DNA of 7,218 bases from the NCBI GenBank assembly GCA_001805885.1, contig MHHC01000027.1, positions 1-7,218 on the forward strand. Reading direction: 5' to 3'. The notes under the pieces were generated by a model. It ran no database searches. It was given only the letters and a program-made list of their open reading frames with translations, and was not told the origin of the DNA. This DNA comes from Omnitrophica WOR_2 bacterium RIFCSPLOWO2_12_FULL_51_24 (lineage in GTDB: Bacteria > Omnitrophota > Gorgyraeia > Pluralincolimonadales > Pluralincolimonadaceae). Of this stretch, positions 1 to 6,598 are shown in pieces (position 1 is the first letter of the stretch; the number at the start of each line of letters is the position of its first letter). Both the position numbers and the translations under genes were made by a program.

Positions 1-772
1 AGTGGCCGAAATCTGAGCAATCCCTGAATTCGTCTTCTATCTCAAATTCCGGATCGAGAAAGCTCCCTATCTTGTTTTTGCCTGAGTAAAGGTCGGCGTG
101 GCACCGGAAGATGCTGCCCTCGCTGTCTATGAGCAGCTCGGTGGTCCTGCATTTCACTTTTTTCCTGAATTTGCCGTCGCAGGCGCCGGGATATCTATAC
201 ATCCCGTATAAGCGCCCTTCGTGCTTTCCCAGAAATTCTTTGGTGCGGAAATCGATACCAAGTTTTTTGCACCTCTCCGTGGCAGCAAGGACTGCCTTCT
301 CCGAGGCCGGATGCAAGACCCCCCATATCCCCACGCTGAATTTCGCATCCCTCAATTTAAGCGTCTCCCTTATAAGGTCGTCGAGCTTCATCTGTTCGGG
401 ATGATAGCTTATCCTTATCGAGGCATACGGCGAGTCCCTTTTGACCCGGGCGGGATCGACTTTCCTGATGAACTCATCAACATCGAACTGCAGATTGGTC
501 AGGATATCGATATTGAGCTCCGATTTTAAATTGTTGACGATATAATAAAAATCCGGATGCAGGGTCGGTTCTCCTCCCTGAAGGGTCACGGGGAGGTCGT
601 CCCTCGAGATGATCCTATTCAAACCCAGGACAAAATCTTTTCCGGAAATAACTTTCCTTCTTATCAGCTTCTGTTCGAAATTATTTATACAATAACCGCA
701 TTTCAGGTTGCAGGCGAACGTCAAAAATACGGCTATATAATTATAATTAGCGGGTATCCTGATCGGCTTCAT
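1..772 (-). CDS. Radical SAM protein with SPASM/twitch-like C-terminal region, 3' end cut by window edge
   Basis: The reverse strand is open from the ATG at 772 to the left edge (257 codons, no stop), so the C-terminus is missing. Visible in the translation: the radical SAM [4Fe-4S] motif C21-NLK-C25-GY-C28 and the SAM-binding GGEPT at 66-70. A later cysteine pair, C208 and C224, is spaced C-X10-G-X4-C as in SPASM/twitch auxiliary clusters, followed by C252 just before the edge (probably part of a further cluster cysteine set). Family knowledge: such enzymes cleave SAM reductively to a 5'-deoxyadenosyl radical, and the second cluster often helps bind or oxidise the substrate. The start lies in an ATGA overlap with the stop of the upstream membrane winged-helix gene (769-772), which suggests translational coupling; no strong ribosome binding site is visible. 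It lacks the N-terminal WLKG region of the other two radical SAM proteins here, so it belongs to a different subfamily. Substrate unknown. Confidence 0.9.
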   Translation of the reverse strand, partial: MKPIRIPANYNYIAVFLTFACNLKCGYCINNFEQKLIRRKVISGKDFVLGLNRIISRDDLPVTLQGGEPTLHPDFYYIVNNLKSELNIDILTNLQFDVDEFIRKVDPARVKRDSPYASIRISYHPEQMKLDDLIRETLKLRDAKFSVGIWGVLHPASEKAVLAATERCKKLGIDFRTKEFLGKHEGRLYGMYRYPGACDGKFRKKVKCRTTELLIDSEGSIFRCHADLYSGKNKIGSFLDPEFEIEDEFRDCSDFGH

Positions 773-1248
773 GGCGTTTTACCGAAAATGACGCTCTTTG
801 CGGCCGCCGTAAATCTGGCCATCGTCAACACGGTGAGGTTTCCGATATAATATCTTCCGTTTTCGCATTTTACCTGTCCGTTATTCACGAGCCTCGCAAG
901 GCGCCGGTCGATAATATCCCTGGCGTTATATCTCCCCAATATATCGCGCAGTGAAAGGCCCCCGCTGACCTCGCTCAGCTCCAACAGGATGCGTATCCTG
1001 CGCGCGGTCTCTCCCATGTTAACAAAATGAAAATAACAGTAACCCAGCAAGGCATATATTAAGAGGTTGCTCGCTAACATGATTCCGGGATTTATCAGGA
1101 ATAACGCTAAAAACCCGCATGCGAACCCAAGAAACAGGGACTTCAGCAATCCCGTCCCCGGGAAAAATTTAAAAACGGAGATCTGTATAAAAATATTCGC
1201 AGCCAAACAAATAAAGGGGATAAAAATGTGCGTCCAGTTATCGCCCAT
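769..1248 (-). CDS. Small membrane protein: three TM segments plus winged-helix-like C-terminal domain (second of a pair)
   Basis: This 159-residue protein has no family name that I recognise. Residues 8-26, 34-52 and 56-76 are strongly hydrophobic and look like three membrane helices. Residues from about 83 to 137 resemble a winged helix-turn-helix: a basic helix (ARRIRILLEL), then GLSLRDIL, a recognition-like helix with RRLARLV, and a wing ending in NGRYY (130-134). No enzyme motif or signal peptide cleavage site is seen. The upstream gene encodes a protein of identical length and layout, 5 nt away, and the downstream radical SAM start overlaps this stop by 4 nt (ATGA), so it is firmly inside the operon. 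The domain could bind DNA, but a membrane-tethered winged helix may instead be a protein-protein module. A role as partner or anchor of the neighbouring enzymes is inference. The ATG at 1248 is the first in frame after the upstream stop; its ribosome binding site is weak. Confidence 0.85.
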   Translation of the reverse strand: MGDNWTHIFIPFICLAANIFIQISVFKFFPGTGLLKSLFLGFACGFLALFLINPGIMLASNLLIYALLGYCYFHFVNMGETARRIRILLELSEVSGGLSLRDILGRYNARDIIDRRLARLVNNGQVKCENGRYYIGNLTVLTMARFTAAAKSVIFGKTP

Positions 1249-1253
1249 TTACG

Positions 1254-1733
1254 CTAACCGCCTTTCGGAGCGTTAAGCAACCGGCGAAACCGTACAAATA
1301 CTCCGGACAGAAAACGGCCCTTTGCGGTCAGGAGATATTTGCCGGAATCCATCCGGATCAAATCATCGGCCAGCAGGTCATCGATCCTCGCAACCACCAA
1401 TATTTCGTCGCTCATGGTCTTATAGAGTTCGCTTTTGTCCAGGCCGGACCTTCCCGCCCTGGCGATGTCGCGCACTATCACAAGCGACGGGCTGTCAGCC
1501 TCCATAGCCGGATAGGAGACGATGTAGGCGGCTGCCAGGCAGCAATACAGGACTATATAATCGAGATAGTCCGGAATAGCCCTCAGTACTACGGCACCTA
1601 AAACCAGCGTCCAAAAAAATATATTTGCCAAGATGAGTGCCCGGTTCTTCTTTGGCAGGCAAATCCTCCAGACCATCAAATGGATCAACAAGGCGCTGAA
1701 AAATGTCAGGATACCGTAAAATAATACGCTCAT
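1254..1733 (-). CDS. Small membrane protein: three TM segments plus winged-helix-like C-terminal domain (first of a pair)
   Basis: This 159-residue protein is the partner of the next gene downstream and is also unrecognised. Hydrophobic stretches at about 4-22, 33-50 and 56-74 predict three membrane helices, with a basic loop (PKKNR, 27-31) after the first. Residues of about 83-140 resemble a winged helix: GLDKSEL (97-103), a helix with RIDDLLADDLI (116-126), and a wing at SGKYLLTAKG (130-139). Aligned without gaps to its neighbour, G97-L98, R116, L120, G131 and Y133 fall at identical residue numbers, as does P54 between TM2 and TM3, although overall identity is low. That pattern fits an old tandem duplication. 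The start codon overlaps the stop of the upstream radical SAM gene by 4 nt (ATGA), so translation is probably coupled. Function is unknown; DNA binding is possible but not shown, and an assembly or scaffold role at the membrane is equally compatible. Confidence 0.85.
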   Translation of the reverse strand: MSVLFYGILTFFSALLIHLMVWRICLPKKNRALILANIFFWTLVLGAVVLRAIPDYLDYIVLYCCLAAAYIVSYPAMEADSPSLVIVRDIARAGRSGLDKSELYKTMSDEILVVARIDDLLADDLIRMDSGKYLLTAKGRFLSGVFVRFRRLLNAPKGG

Positions 1734-2833
1734 ATGAAATTGATATGCATCGGGGGTTTTCCCTTCGGCGCCTCCAGGGAGATCTTCCCGGTCTTAAGAT
1801 CCCATAGAAATTCGTTGACTTTGTGTTGAAGGCATAATGTCCCGCACATCGTCCTGGCGTCAAATTTATCCGACGAGATCAAGCGCAGGACTTCCCAATA
1901 ACGCTCGCTTTTCCATATCTCCTTAAAAGATTTTTCGGCTATATTACCGATATGATATTCCGAGAATTTTTTATTGAACAACATGCCGCAGGGAGCCACC
2001 AGCCCGGAGCCGGAAAACTGCATAATAAAAGGCGGTCCGTAGCAACAGCTGTATACCCTCTTGCCCTCGCTTAATATCTTTGACCATTTGACGGCGACCT
2101 TATAGTCTTCCGTTGAAAGTTTTTCGGCTTCCTTTAATACATCGATGCAGTTCCGATACTTCAAATAATCGACTCCCAGGCTTCCTTTCTCGTCATCGCT
2201 GCAATGTTTAAAGATAGTATAATCGACGCCTAATTCTTTCCCGAGCTTCGCCAGCGGTTTTACCTGATCCGTGAAATCGGGTAAAAATACCATCTGCTGC
2301 CCAATAGTGACTTTCAGCCCTTTCGCTTTTTTAATCCTGACGCACTCGCGGACAATCTTACAGACCCTGTCGAAGCACTTCTCGTCACATCCGTGTATCT
2401 GCGCATACCTCTTAGGGTCGGCAGCTGACATATTAAACCTTATGTAGGTCAAGGCGGGCAGGATCTCTTCAAGGCGTTCCACCGCGAGCAGATAACCGTT
2501 TGTCCCGACAGCCATGTCAAGGCCGTTTGCCTTTCCCCGCAGGATAGCGTCGTAGAAATGGGGAGAGCATGTGCTCTCACCGTCGCTTACAAGGCTTACC
2601 CCCTTGACGCCTATCTCGGCGGCGTCATCCAAAAAACGGAATATCACATCCCTGGTCATCTTCTTTTCATCATTCGCCTGCAGCATCCCGTAACAATAGG
2701 TGCACCTGTAGGTGCATCTCCTCGTCAGCGAACAGTCGATGGTGATAGGCGCTATCCTCTCTCCCTTAAGCCAGGCCTTAAGGCGTTCCTGGTGCCAGAT
2801 CAATTTTTGACCGTCCAATATCAGGTTTTCCAT
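1730..2833 (-). CDS. Radical SAM/SPASM-type protein, intact
   Basis: This protein has 367 residues. The radical SAM core starts with C40-TYR-C44-TY-C47; SDGEST (83-88) sits where the GGEP SAM-binding motif is expected, and TNGY (111-114) follows. The C-terminal part carries an auxiliary-cluster pattern: C264-X12-G277-X4-C282, then C330-X3-C334, with the HIGNI (294-298) and KEIW (304-307) segments typical of SPASM proteins. The N-terminus has a distinctive lead-in (KLIWH, then WLKGERIAPI, up to about 30) and the extreme C-terminus is HINFI; both recur in the broken radical SAM gene at 5648-6597, so the two are paralogues. Family knowledge: SAM-derived radical chemistry with a second FeS cluster; substrates range from peptides to sugars, and none can be assigned here. 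The start at 2833 is supported by a good ribosome binding site. The gene lies 20 nt after the GT2 gene and overlaps the next gene by 4 nt. Confidence 0.93.
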   Translation of the reverse strand: MENLILDGQKLIWHQERLKAWLKGERIAPITIDCSLTRRCTYRCTYCYGMLQANDEKKMTRDVIFRFLDDAAEIGVKGVSLVSDGESTCSPHFYDAILRGKANGLDMAVGTNGYLLAVERLEEILPALTYIRFNMSAADPKRYAQIHGCDEKCFDRVCKIVRECVRIKKAKGLKVTIGQQMVFLPDFTDQVKPLAKLGKELGVDYTIFKHCSDDEKGSLGVDYLKYRNCIDVLKEAEKLSTEDYKVAVKWSKILSEGKRVYSCCYGPPFIMQFSGSGLVAPCGMLFNKKFSEYHIGNIAEKSFKEIWKSERYWEVLRLISSDKFDARTMCGTLCLQHKVNEFLWDLKTGKISLEAPKGKPPMHINFI

Positions 2834-2839
2834 GTTTGA

Positions 2840-2845
2840 TCCCTT
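2840..2845 (-). promoter_or_regulatory. Ribosome binding site of the intact radical SAM gene
   Basis: AAGGGA on the minus strand lies 6 nt before the ATG at 2833. It fills the 20-nt gap after the GT2 stop codon and fixes the start of the radical SAM gene. Confidence 0.75.
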
Positions 2846-2853
2846 AGGACCGG

Positions 2854-3621
2854 CTACTTCCGGCGGGCAGCTGTCTGCGAATCGCTCGAGTAATCCGATC
2901 GTTGCTTTTTATCTTTTCGGAAATAATAATCTCCGACCAGCTTCAAATAACCCCCAACGACTTTAAAGAGCGAGGGAAAGCTTATCGCCTTGGAGACGCC
3001 GTTCTTCCTTGAACCGACCTTATATGGGACCTCCGCAAAGAGGTAGCCTTTTTTTGCAGCCCTGATCAATATATCCGTCTGGAAGAAGAAGCCGTCAGAG
3101 CGCTCATCTATTCCCCATAAAATAGACCTTCTGCAAAGGACCGTTCCATTCGTGTAATTGAAATTGATTAAAAAGGTCGTATTTATGATAAAACGGTAAA
3201 GTAATGAAAGGACGTTCCTGAATAAAGGCCTGACCTCTCTGTTAAAAATAAACGGTATGACGATATCCACGTGCTCAAGCAGCTTATAATAACGCAGTGT
3301 CTCTTGCGGATCGTTCTCGTTGTCTCCCGGCAACATCACTATGGCATCGCCTTTAGCGGAGTCAACGCCTTCCCAGAAGGATGCTCCGATACCTTTCGGC
3401 CTGTCATGCCTTATCACGCGGATACGTCCGGGATCCTCTCTTGCCTTTCCCTCGGCCAGCGGTTGAGTACGGTCGGTACTCCCGTCGTTGACGACTATAA
3501 TTTCGCCGTCTATCTTAAAGAGATCGAACGTCTTCAGTGTGCTTGAAATGGCATCGCATATATTGGCTTCCTCATTCAAAGCCGGCATGATGACGCTTAG
3601 TTTATCTTTTGTGTAGTCCAT
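2854..3621 (-). CDS. GT2-family glycosyltransferase (polyprenyl-phosphate sugar transferase-like)
   Basis: This 255-residue protein has the GT-A fold signature of family 2. The N-terminal strand is followed by PALNEE (13-18); NDGSTD (45-50) is the nucleotide-sugar binding motif; and MLPGDNENDP (96-105) replaces the DxD-type metal site. Further conserved positions are NGT (158-160), FQTD (180-183) and the basic SRKNGVSKA segment (204-212). It resembles dolichyl/undecaprenyl-phosphate sugar transferases (DPM1-like) in length and in the late basic loop, but has no clear C-terminal membrane helix; the last 20 residues are polar and charged. Likely role: transfer of a sugar from a nucleotide donor to a lipid carrier or growing glycan on the cytoplasmic face. 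Donor and acceptor are unknown. The start overlaps the end of the E1 beta gene by 20 nt; a candidate AAGGCGG lies 12 nt upstream, rather distant, so coupled translation is likely. Confidence 0.92.
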   Translation of the reverse strand: MDYTKDKLSVIMPALNEEANICDAISSTLKTFDLFKIDGEIIVVNDGSTDRTQPLAEGKAREDPGRIRVIRHDRPKGIGASFWEGVDSAKGDAIVMLPGDNENDPQETLRYYKLLEHVDIVIPFIFNREVRPLFRNVLSLLYRFIINTTFLINFNYTNGTVLCRRSILWGIDERSDGFFFQTDILIRAAKKGYLFAEVPYKVGSRKNGVSKAISFPSLFKVVGGYLKLVGDYYFRKDKKQRSDYSSDSQTAARRK

Positions 3622-4657
3622 AGGTCTTTTTTACCGCCTTTACGATATCTTCCGAACCTCGATAGAACGCTCTTTCCAGCCGCTGGCAACTCGGCGTTGG
3701 CGTATCGGGAAGAGCTACTATCTGCACATCGGCTTTCAGATATCCCCTGATTTTATTATGGATACGCCCTAAAATTATCTCGGCGGCGCCTCCGGAACGC
3801 CATCCCAAGTCAGCGATAACAAGCCTGCCGGTCTTCTTTACCGAATCGACGACTATTTCCCAGTCGAAAGGCACAAGAGACCTCGGGTCGATTATCTCTA
3901 CGTCTATACCGTCCTCTTTCAGTTTCTTCGCAGCTTCCATGGCTTCGCTTACCATCAGAGAGACAGCCAGCACCGTCGCGGATCTCCCGGGCCGCCTTAT
4001 GACACCTTTCCCTATAGGGATGATATACTCCTTTGCGGGGACACCGCCCTTGATATCATAAAGCCACCTGTGTTCGATGACGATCACCGGATTATCATCA
4101 GCTATGCTTGAAAGCAACAGCCCCTTGGCGTCATAGGCGGAGCTCGGCACGACGACTTTTATACCGGGCATATGCATAAATAAAGCCTGCAGGCTTTGAG
4201 AATGCTGCGCCGCAGAACCCCAGCCCCTGCCTATGATAGCGCGTATGACTAACGGAACATGGACCCTTCCGCCGGACATATAACACAATTTTGACGCATG
4301 GTTTATTATCTGATCGAAGGAAAGGGGAAGAAAATCCATCCTCATATGGACCAGCACGGGCCTCATTCCGGCCAGGGCCGCCCCCACCGCGAAGCCGGTC
4401 AATCCGTTTTCGGCGATCGGCGTATCGAATACCCTCCCGCCGGGGAATTCTCTGTGCAGGCCGACCGTTGAGCCGAAAATACCGAGGGGATCGTCGACAC
4501 CTTCGCCCATAATAAAAACCCTTGGGTCCCTCTTAAGGGCCTGATGAAGGGCCTCCCTTAAGGCCTCTCTATAGCTCAAGACCCTGCCTCCCGCGTTCTT
4601 ATCCGCGGAAGATAATCTCTTTATAGCGCGGTCAACCGCCACCTCAGTCCAGGGCAT
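3602..4657 (-). CDS. ThDP-dependent dehydrogenase E1 component, beta subunit (pyruvate/acetoin dehydrogenase-like)
   Basis: This 351-residue protein is a transketolase-like E1 beta subunit. VLSYREALREAL (26-37) opens the pyrimidine-binding domain. GEG (51-53) and DTPIAENG (78-85) follow; E83 is the expected glutamate that activates the ThDP aminopyrimidine. QHSQS (151-155) carries the conserved active-site His152, and the segment PGIKVVVPSSAYDAKGLL (164-181) is standard for the family. The C-terminal transketolase domain starts near 226 and includes IDPRSLVPFD (256-265). The protein begins about 25 residues before the usual E1 beta N-terminus, starting MPWT; a strong ribosome binding site supports this ATG, so the extension is probably real. 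It pairs with the alpha subunit encoded 2 nt upstream to form an alpha2beta2 enzyme that decarboxylates a 2-oxo acid. No lipoyl acyltransferase (E2) or E3 is nearby, so the acceptor may not be lipoamide. The exact substrate cannot be read. Confidence 0.94.
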   Translation of the reverse strand: MPWTEVAVDRAIKRLSSADKNAGGRVLSYREALREALHQALKRDPRVFIMGEGVDDPLGIFGSTVGLHREFPGGRVFDTPIAENGLTGFAVGAALAGMRPVLVHMRMDFLPLSFDQIINHASKLCYMSGGRVHVPLVIRAIIGRGWGSAAQHSQSLQALFMHMPGIKVVVPSSAYDAKGLLLSSIADDNPVIVIEHRWLYDIKGGVPAKEYIIPIGKGVIRRPGRSATVLAVSLMVSEAMEAAKKLKEDGIDVEIIDPRSLVPFDWEIVVDSVKKTGRLVIADLGWRSGGAAEIILGRIHNKIRGYLKADVQIVALPDTPTPSCQRLERAFYRGSEDIVKAVKKTYGLHKR

Positions 4658-4659
4658 CG

Positions 4660-5640
4660 CTATCCTTTCCAGTAAACATCGGCATAAACTTCTCCGGCAG
4701 CGGGAAAACGGCTTCTTTTGGCGAAAACTTCCGACCTTGCTATCTTCTGCCTGATCCGGCGCCGGATCTTTTCGATCTTAGCCCCGGTCAATAATCCCTT
4801 TTTTAACAATTTGGCTTCAAGTCTCATCACTGGACACTTCTTCAGCCAGGTTTCGAGTTCGTACTTAGGGCGGCATCCTTTTTCGAAATCGCAATCCGGC
4901 CCGACATGCCCTTTCCAGCGGTAAGTCCGGCACTCCATAAGATACGGCCCGGAACCATTCCTTATTTTTTCGATCAATTTCTTCGATGTTTTGAATGTCT
5001 CTGCCGCATCATTTCCGTCGCAGCGAAAACCCTTTATCCCGAAGATCTCGCCCTTTTTAAATATATTATCCAGCGGCTGTCTTGCCCATTGCGGGGAATT
5101 TGTGGCATAAAAATTATTCTCGCAGACGAACAGGACCGGCAGTTTTTTCAGGGCTGCGAAATTAAGGCTTTCATAAAATGCCCCTTCATCGACCGCACCG
5201 TCGCCAAAAAACACGACCGAGATATTCCTGCCCTTCCTGAATTTTAGAGCTAGACCGGCCCCTACGGCCATGGGGATGTTCCCCCCGACGATAGCGGAGG
5301 TTGCCAGGATGTATTTATCCGGATCGGATAGATGCATGGATCCGCCCTTTCCTTTACAGCAGCCTGTGCGTTTCCCGTAAAGCTCGGCCATTATAGAAGA
5401 CATGCTCATTCCCTTCGCTAAACAATGGCCATGGCAACGGTGGTTGGTAAAGAGGTAATCTCCTTTCAGGAGATTATGGCAAACCCCGGCAGCGATGGCT
5501 TCCTGGCCCACACACAGATGGACCGGCGTCCTGATCTCCTCTCCCGGATACAGATGGATAACCCGCTCTTCAAAAAGACGGATCCTTAGCATCGTTTCAT
5601 ATATTTGTATCAGATCGCGGTCTTTGACTTGTCTTGCCAT
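4660..5640 (-). CDS. ThDP-dependent dehydrogenase E1 component, alpha subunit (pyruvate/acetoin dehydrogenase-like)
   Basis: This is the ThDP-binding partner of the E1 beta subunit encoded immediately downstream. Numbered from the upstream ATG at 5646, it shows: the histidine-rich TNHRCHGH (67-74), matching the HRGHG region of E1 alpha; GKGGSMH (99-105); the GGNIPMAVGAGLA helix (121-133); and the ThDP-Mg motif GDG (148-150) followed 26 residues later by NN (177-178). H247 in WKGHVGPD corresponds to the conserved catalytic histidine of the GHS segment. Length (about 326 residues) is normal. There are two in-frame ATGs, at 5646 and 5640. I prefer 5640 because AGGA lies 5 nt before it, whereas the 5646 ATG overlaps that site; the longer form adds only Met-Leu. 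The gene starts within 10 nt of the stop of the broken radical SAM gene. An orphan E1 pair in a glycan cluster points to a specialised decarboxylase/ligase rather than central metabolism (inference). Confidence 0.93.
   Translation of the reverse strand: MARQVKDRDLIQIYETMLRIRLFEERVIHLYPGEEIRTPVHLCVGQEAIAAGVCHNLLKGDYLFTNHRCHGHCLAKGMSMSSIMAELYGKRTGCCKGKGGSMHLSDPDKYILATSAIVGGNIPMAVGAGLALKFRKGRNISVVFFGDGAVDEGAFYESLNFAALKKLPVLFVCENNFYATNSPQWARQPLDNIFKKGEIFGIKGFRCDGNDAAETFKTSKKLIEKIRNGSGPYLMECRTYRWKGHVGPDCDFEKGCRPKYELETWLKKCPVMRLEAKLLKKGLLTGAKIEKIRRRIRQKIARSEVFAKRSRFPAAGEVYADVYWKG
4663..4670 (-). promoter_or_regulatory. Ribosome binding site of the E1 beta gene
   Basis: GGAAAGGA on the minus strand ends 5 nt before the ATG at 4657 and sits within the last codons of the E1 alpha gene. 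It supports the long N-terminus (MPWT) of the beta subunit over a later start. Confidence 0.75.
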
Positions 5641-5645
5641 AAGCA

Positions 5646-5650
5646 TCCTA
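5646..5650 (-). promoter_or_regulatory. Ribosome binding site deciding the E1 alpha start
   Basis: TAGGA on the minus strand overlaps the stop codon of the preceding gene and ends 5 nt before the ATG at 5640. The other ATG, at 5646, begins inside this motif and has no usable site of its own. Confidence 0.6.
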
Positions 5651-6597
5651 AATAAAATTGGCGTGCGGCCCTGGATTGCTCAACTCCCAGAGGTAGCTGT
5701 TGATCTTATCCAGCCGGCAGGCCCGCCTGCACCTGTCGACGTTTACTTTTGAACTTATCCTGGTCATCACGGCCCGCCTGCGTTTACCCTTTATTATATC
5801 CTTAAAACTGCTTCTATAGATATTCCCGAAGCCGAACTCCCTCCTCCCCAAAAATGCGCTGCAGGCGTAGACTTCACCGTTCGCGTCGATATAGGCCCAA
5901 AACGGAAGCCCCAGGCAGCGCTTGTAGTCTTTTCCCGAATCCAATCTTCTCATCGTCTGGTCCCTAAATGCGACTTTAAACCCGCTGTCTTCCAGTCTGC
6001 GCAGCCTTTCATGCATAGAAATATGGTCCTCATATTATCCGGGATCAGCAATAATTGCACCCCTATGGTCGTCTTTAATCCGTATTTCTTTTTTATCTTT
6101 ACCGCTTCCCGGAGGTTTTTAATGACTTTGTAAAAATCGTCTTTTTTAGTCCGGTGGATCTTCGAATATGTCCGGCTTCTCCCGGCATTAAGGCTTACCC
6201 TTATCCAGCTTAAATATTTCAGAATATCCCGGGAAACCTCTTTCTTAAGAAATACGCCGTTTGTAGTGATAGCGACGTCTATGCCGCAGCCTTTCGTGTA
6301 CTTTACGATCTCGCCTATCTCCTTATGGAGCAGGGGCTCGCCTTCTCCGGCATACATTATACTCTTTACGCCCAAGTCAGCCGCCTGTTTTACCGCTTTC
6401 TTCAGGACATTTAGATCCAAAAACTTGGCTTTATACGCCAGGTAATCGACCGCGCAAAAAACACACCTGTGGTTGCATCCTCCGGAAGGGGCTATCTCCA
6501 GGTATATTGGGCATATCTGTTTGCCCTTTAACCAGTCATTGACCCTTCCGACGTGAAACATCAGTTTGTGGCTGTCTATCCTAAAACGGTCTTCCAC
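5648..6597 (-). pseudogene. Radical SAM/SPASM-type gene broken by frameshift and internal loss
   Basis: The gene is present in two frames. The first part (GTG at 6597, stop at 5950) has the lead-in KLMFH...WLKGKQICPI, the radical SAM motif C41-NHR-C45-VF-C48, GEGEP (84-88) and TTNG (111-114), and reads homologously to about P186-D-N188 (6034). The second part (open to 5648; an internal ATG at 6016 is available) resumes near LRRLEDSGF and carries a complete SPASM-like region: C-X12-G-X4-C, GFGNIY, a final C-X3-C and the tail HANFI. Against the intact paralogue at 1730-2833, about 45 residues are expected between PD[NF] and the LRRLED-equivalent position, but only about 11 are encoded. So roughly 34 codons are missing and the frame changes, as a loss of about 100 nt (1 mod 3) would do. 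The lost part lies in the second half of the radical SAM barrel. True mutation or assembly error cannot be told apart here. Confidence 0.85.
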
Positions 6598-6598
6598 T

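Noticed and set aside
111..529. Plus-strand open frames at 111-404 and 221-529 and a minus-strand frame at 154-348
   Set aside because: They lie over the uninterrupted minus-strand radical SAM frame that has the cluster motif and GGEPT; their translations show no domain and look like shadow frames.
769..1733. Ordinary soluble transcription regulators
   Set aside because: Each protein starts with three hydrophobic segments and sits in the middle of an enzyme operon with overlapping starts and stops; a winged-helix fold alone does not show DNA binding.
1495..1863. Minus-strand open frame of 122 residues spanning the junction of the radical SAM and first membrane genes
   Set aside because: Its translation is arginine- and proline-rich without domain signals, and it overlaps two better-supported genes in another frame.
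4906..5752. Plus-strand open frames at 4906-5247 and 5495-5752
   Set aside because: They are antisense to the E1 alpha gene and the end of the radical SAM gene, both supported by conserved motifs; no ribosome binding site or domain was seen.
5950..6016. Programmed ribosomal frameshift joining the two radical SAM halves
   Set aside because: No slippery heptamer is evident, and a simple frame change would not restore the roughly 34 residues that are missing relative to the paralogue.
5648..6016. Independent small SPASM-only gene starting at the ATG at 6016
   Set aside because: No clear ribosome binding site precedes it, and its sequence matches just the C-terminal third of the paralogue, so a broken gene is the simpler explanation.
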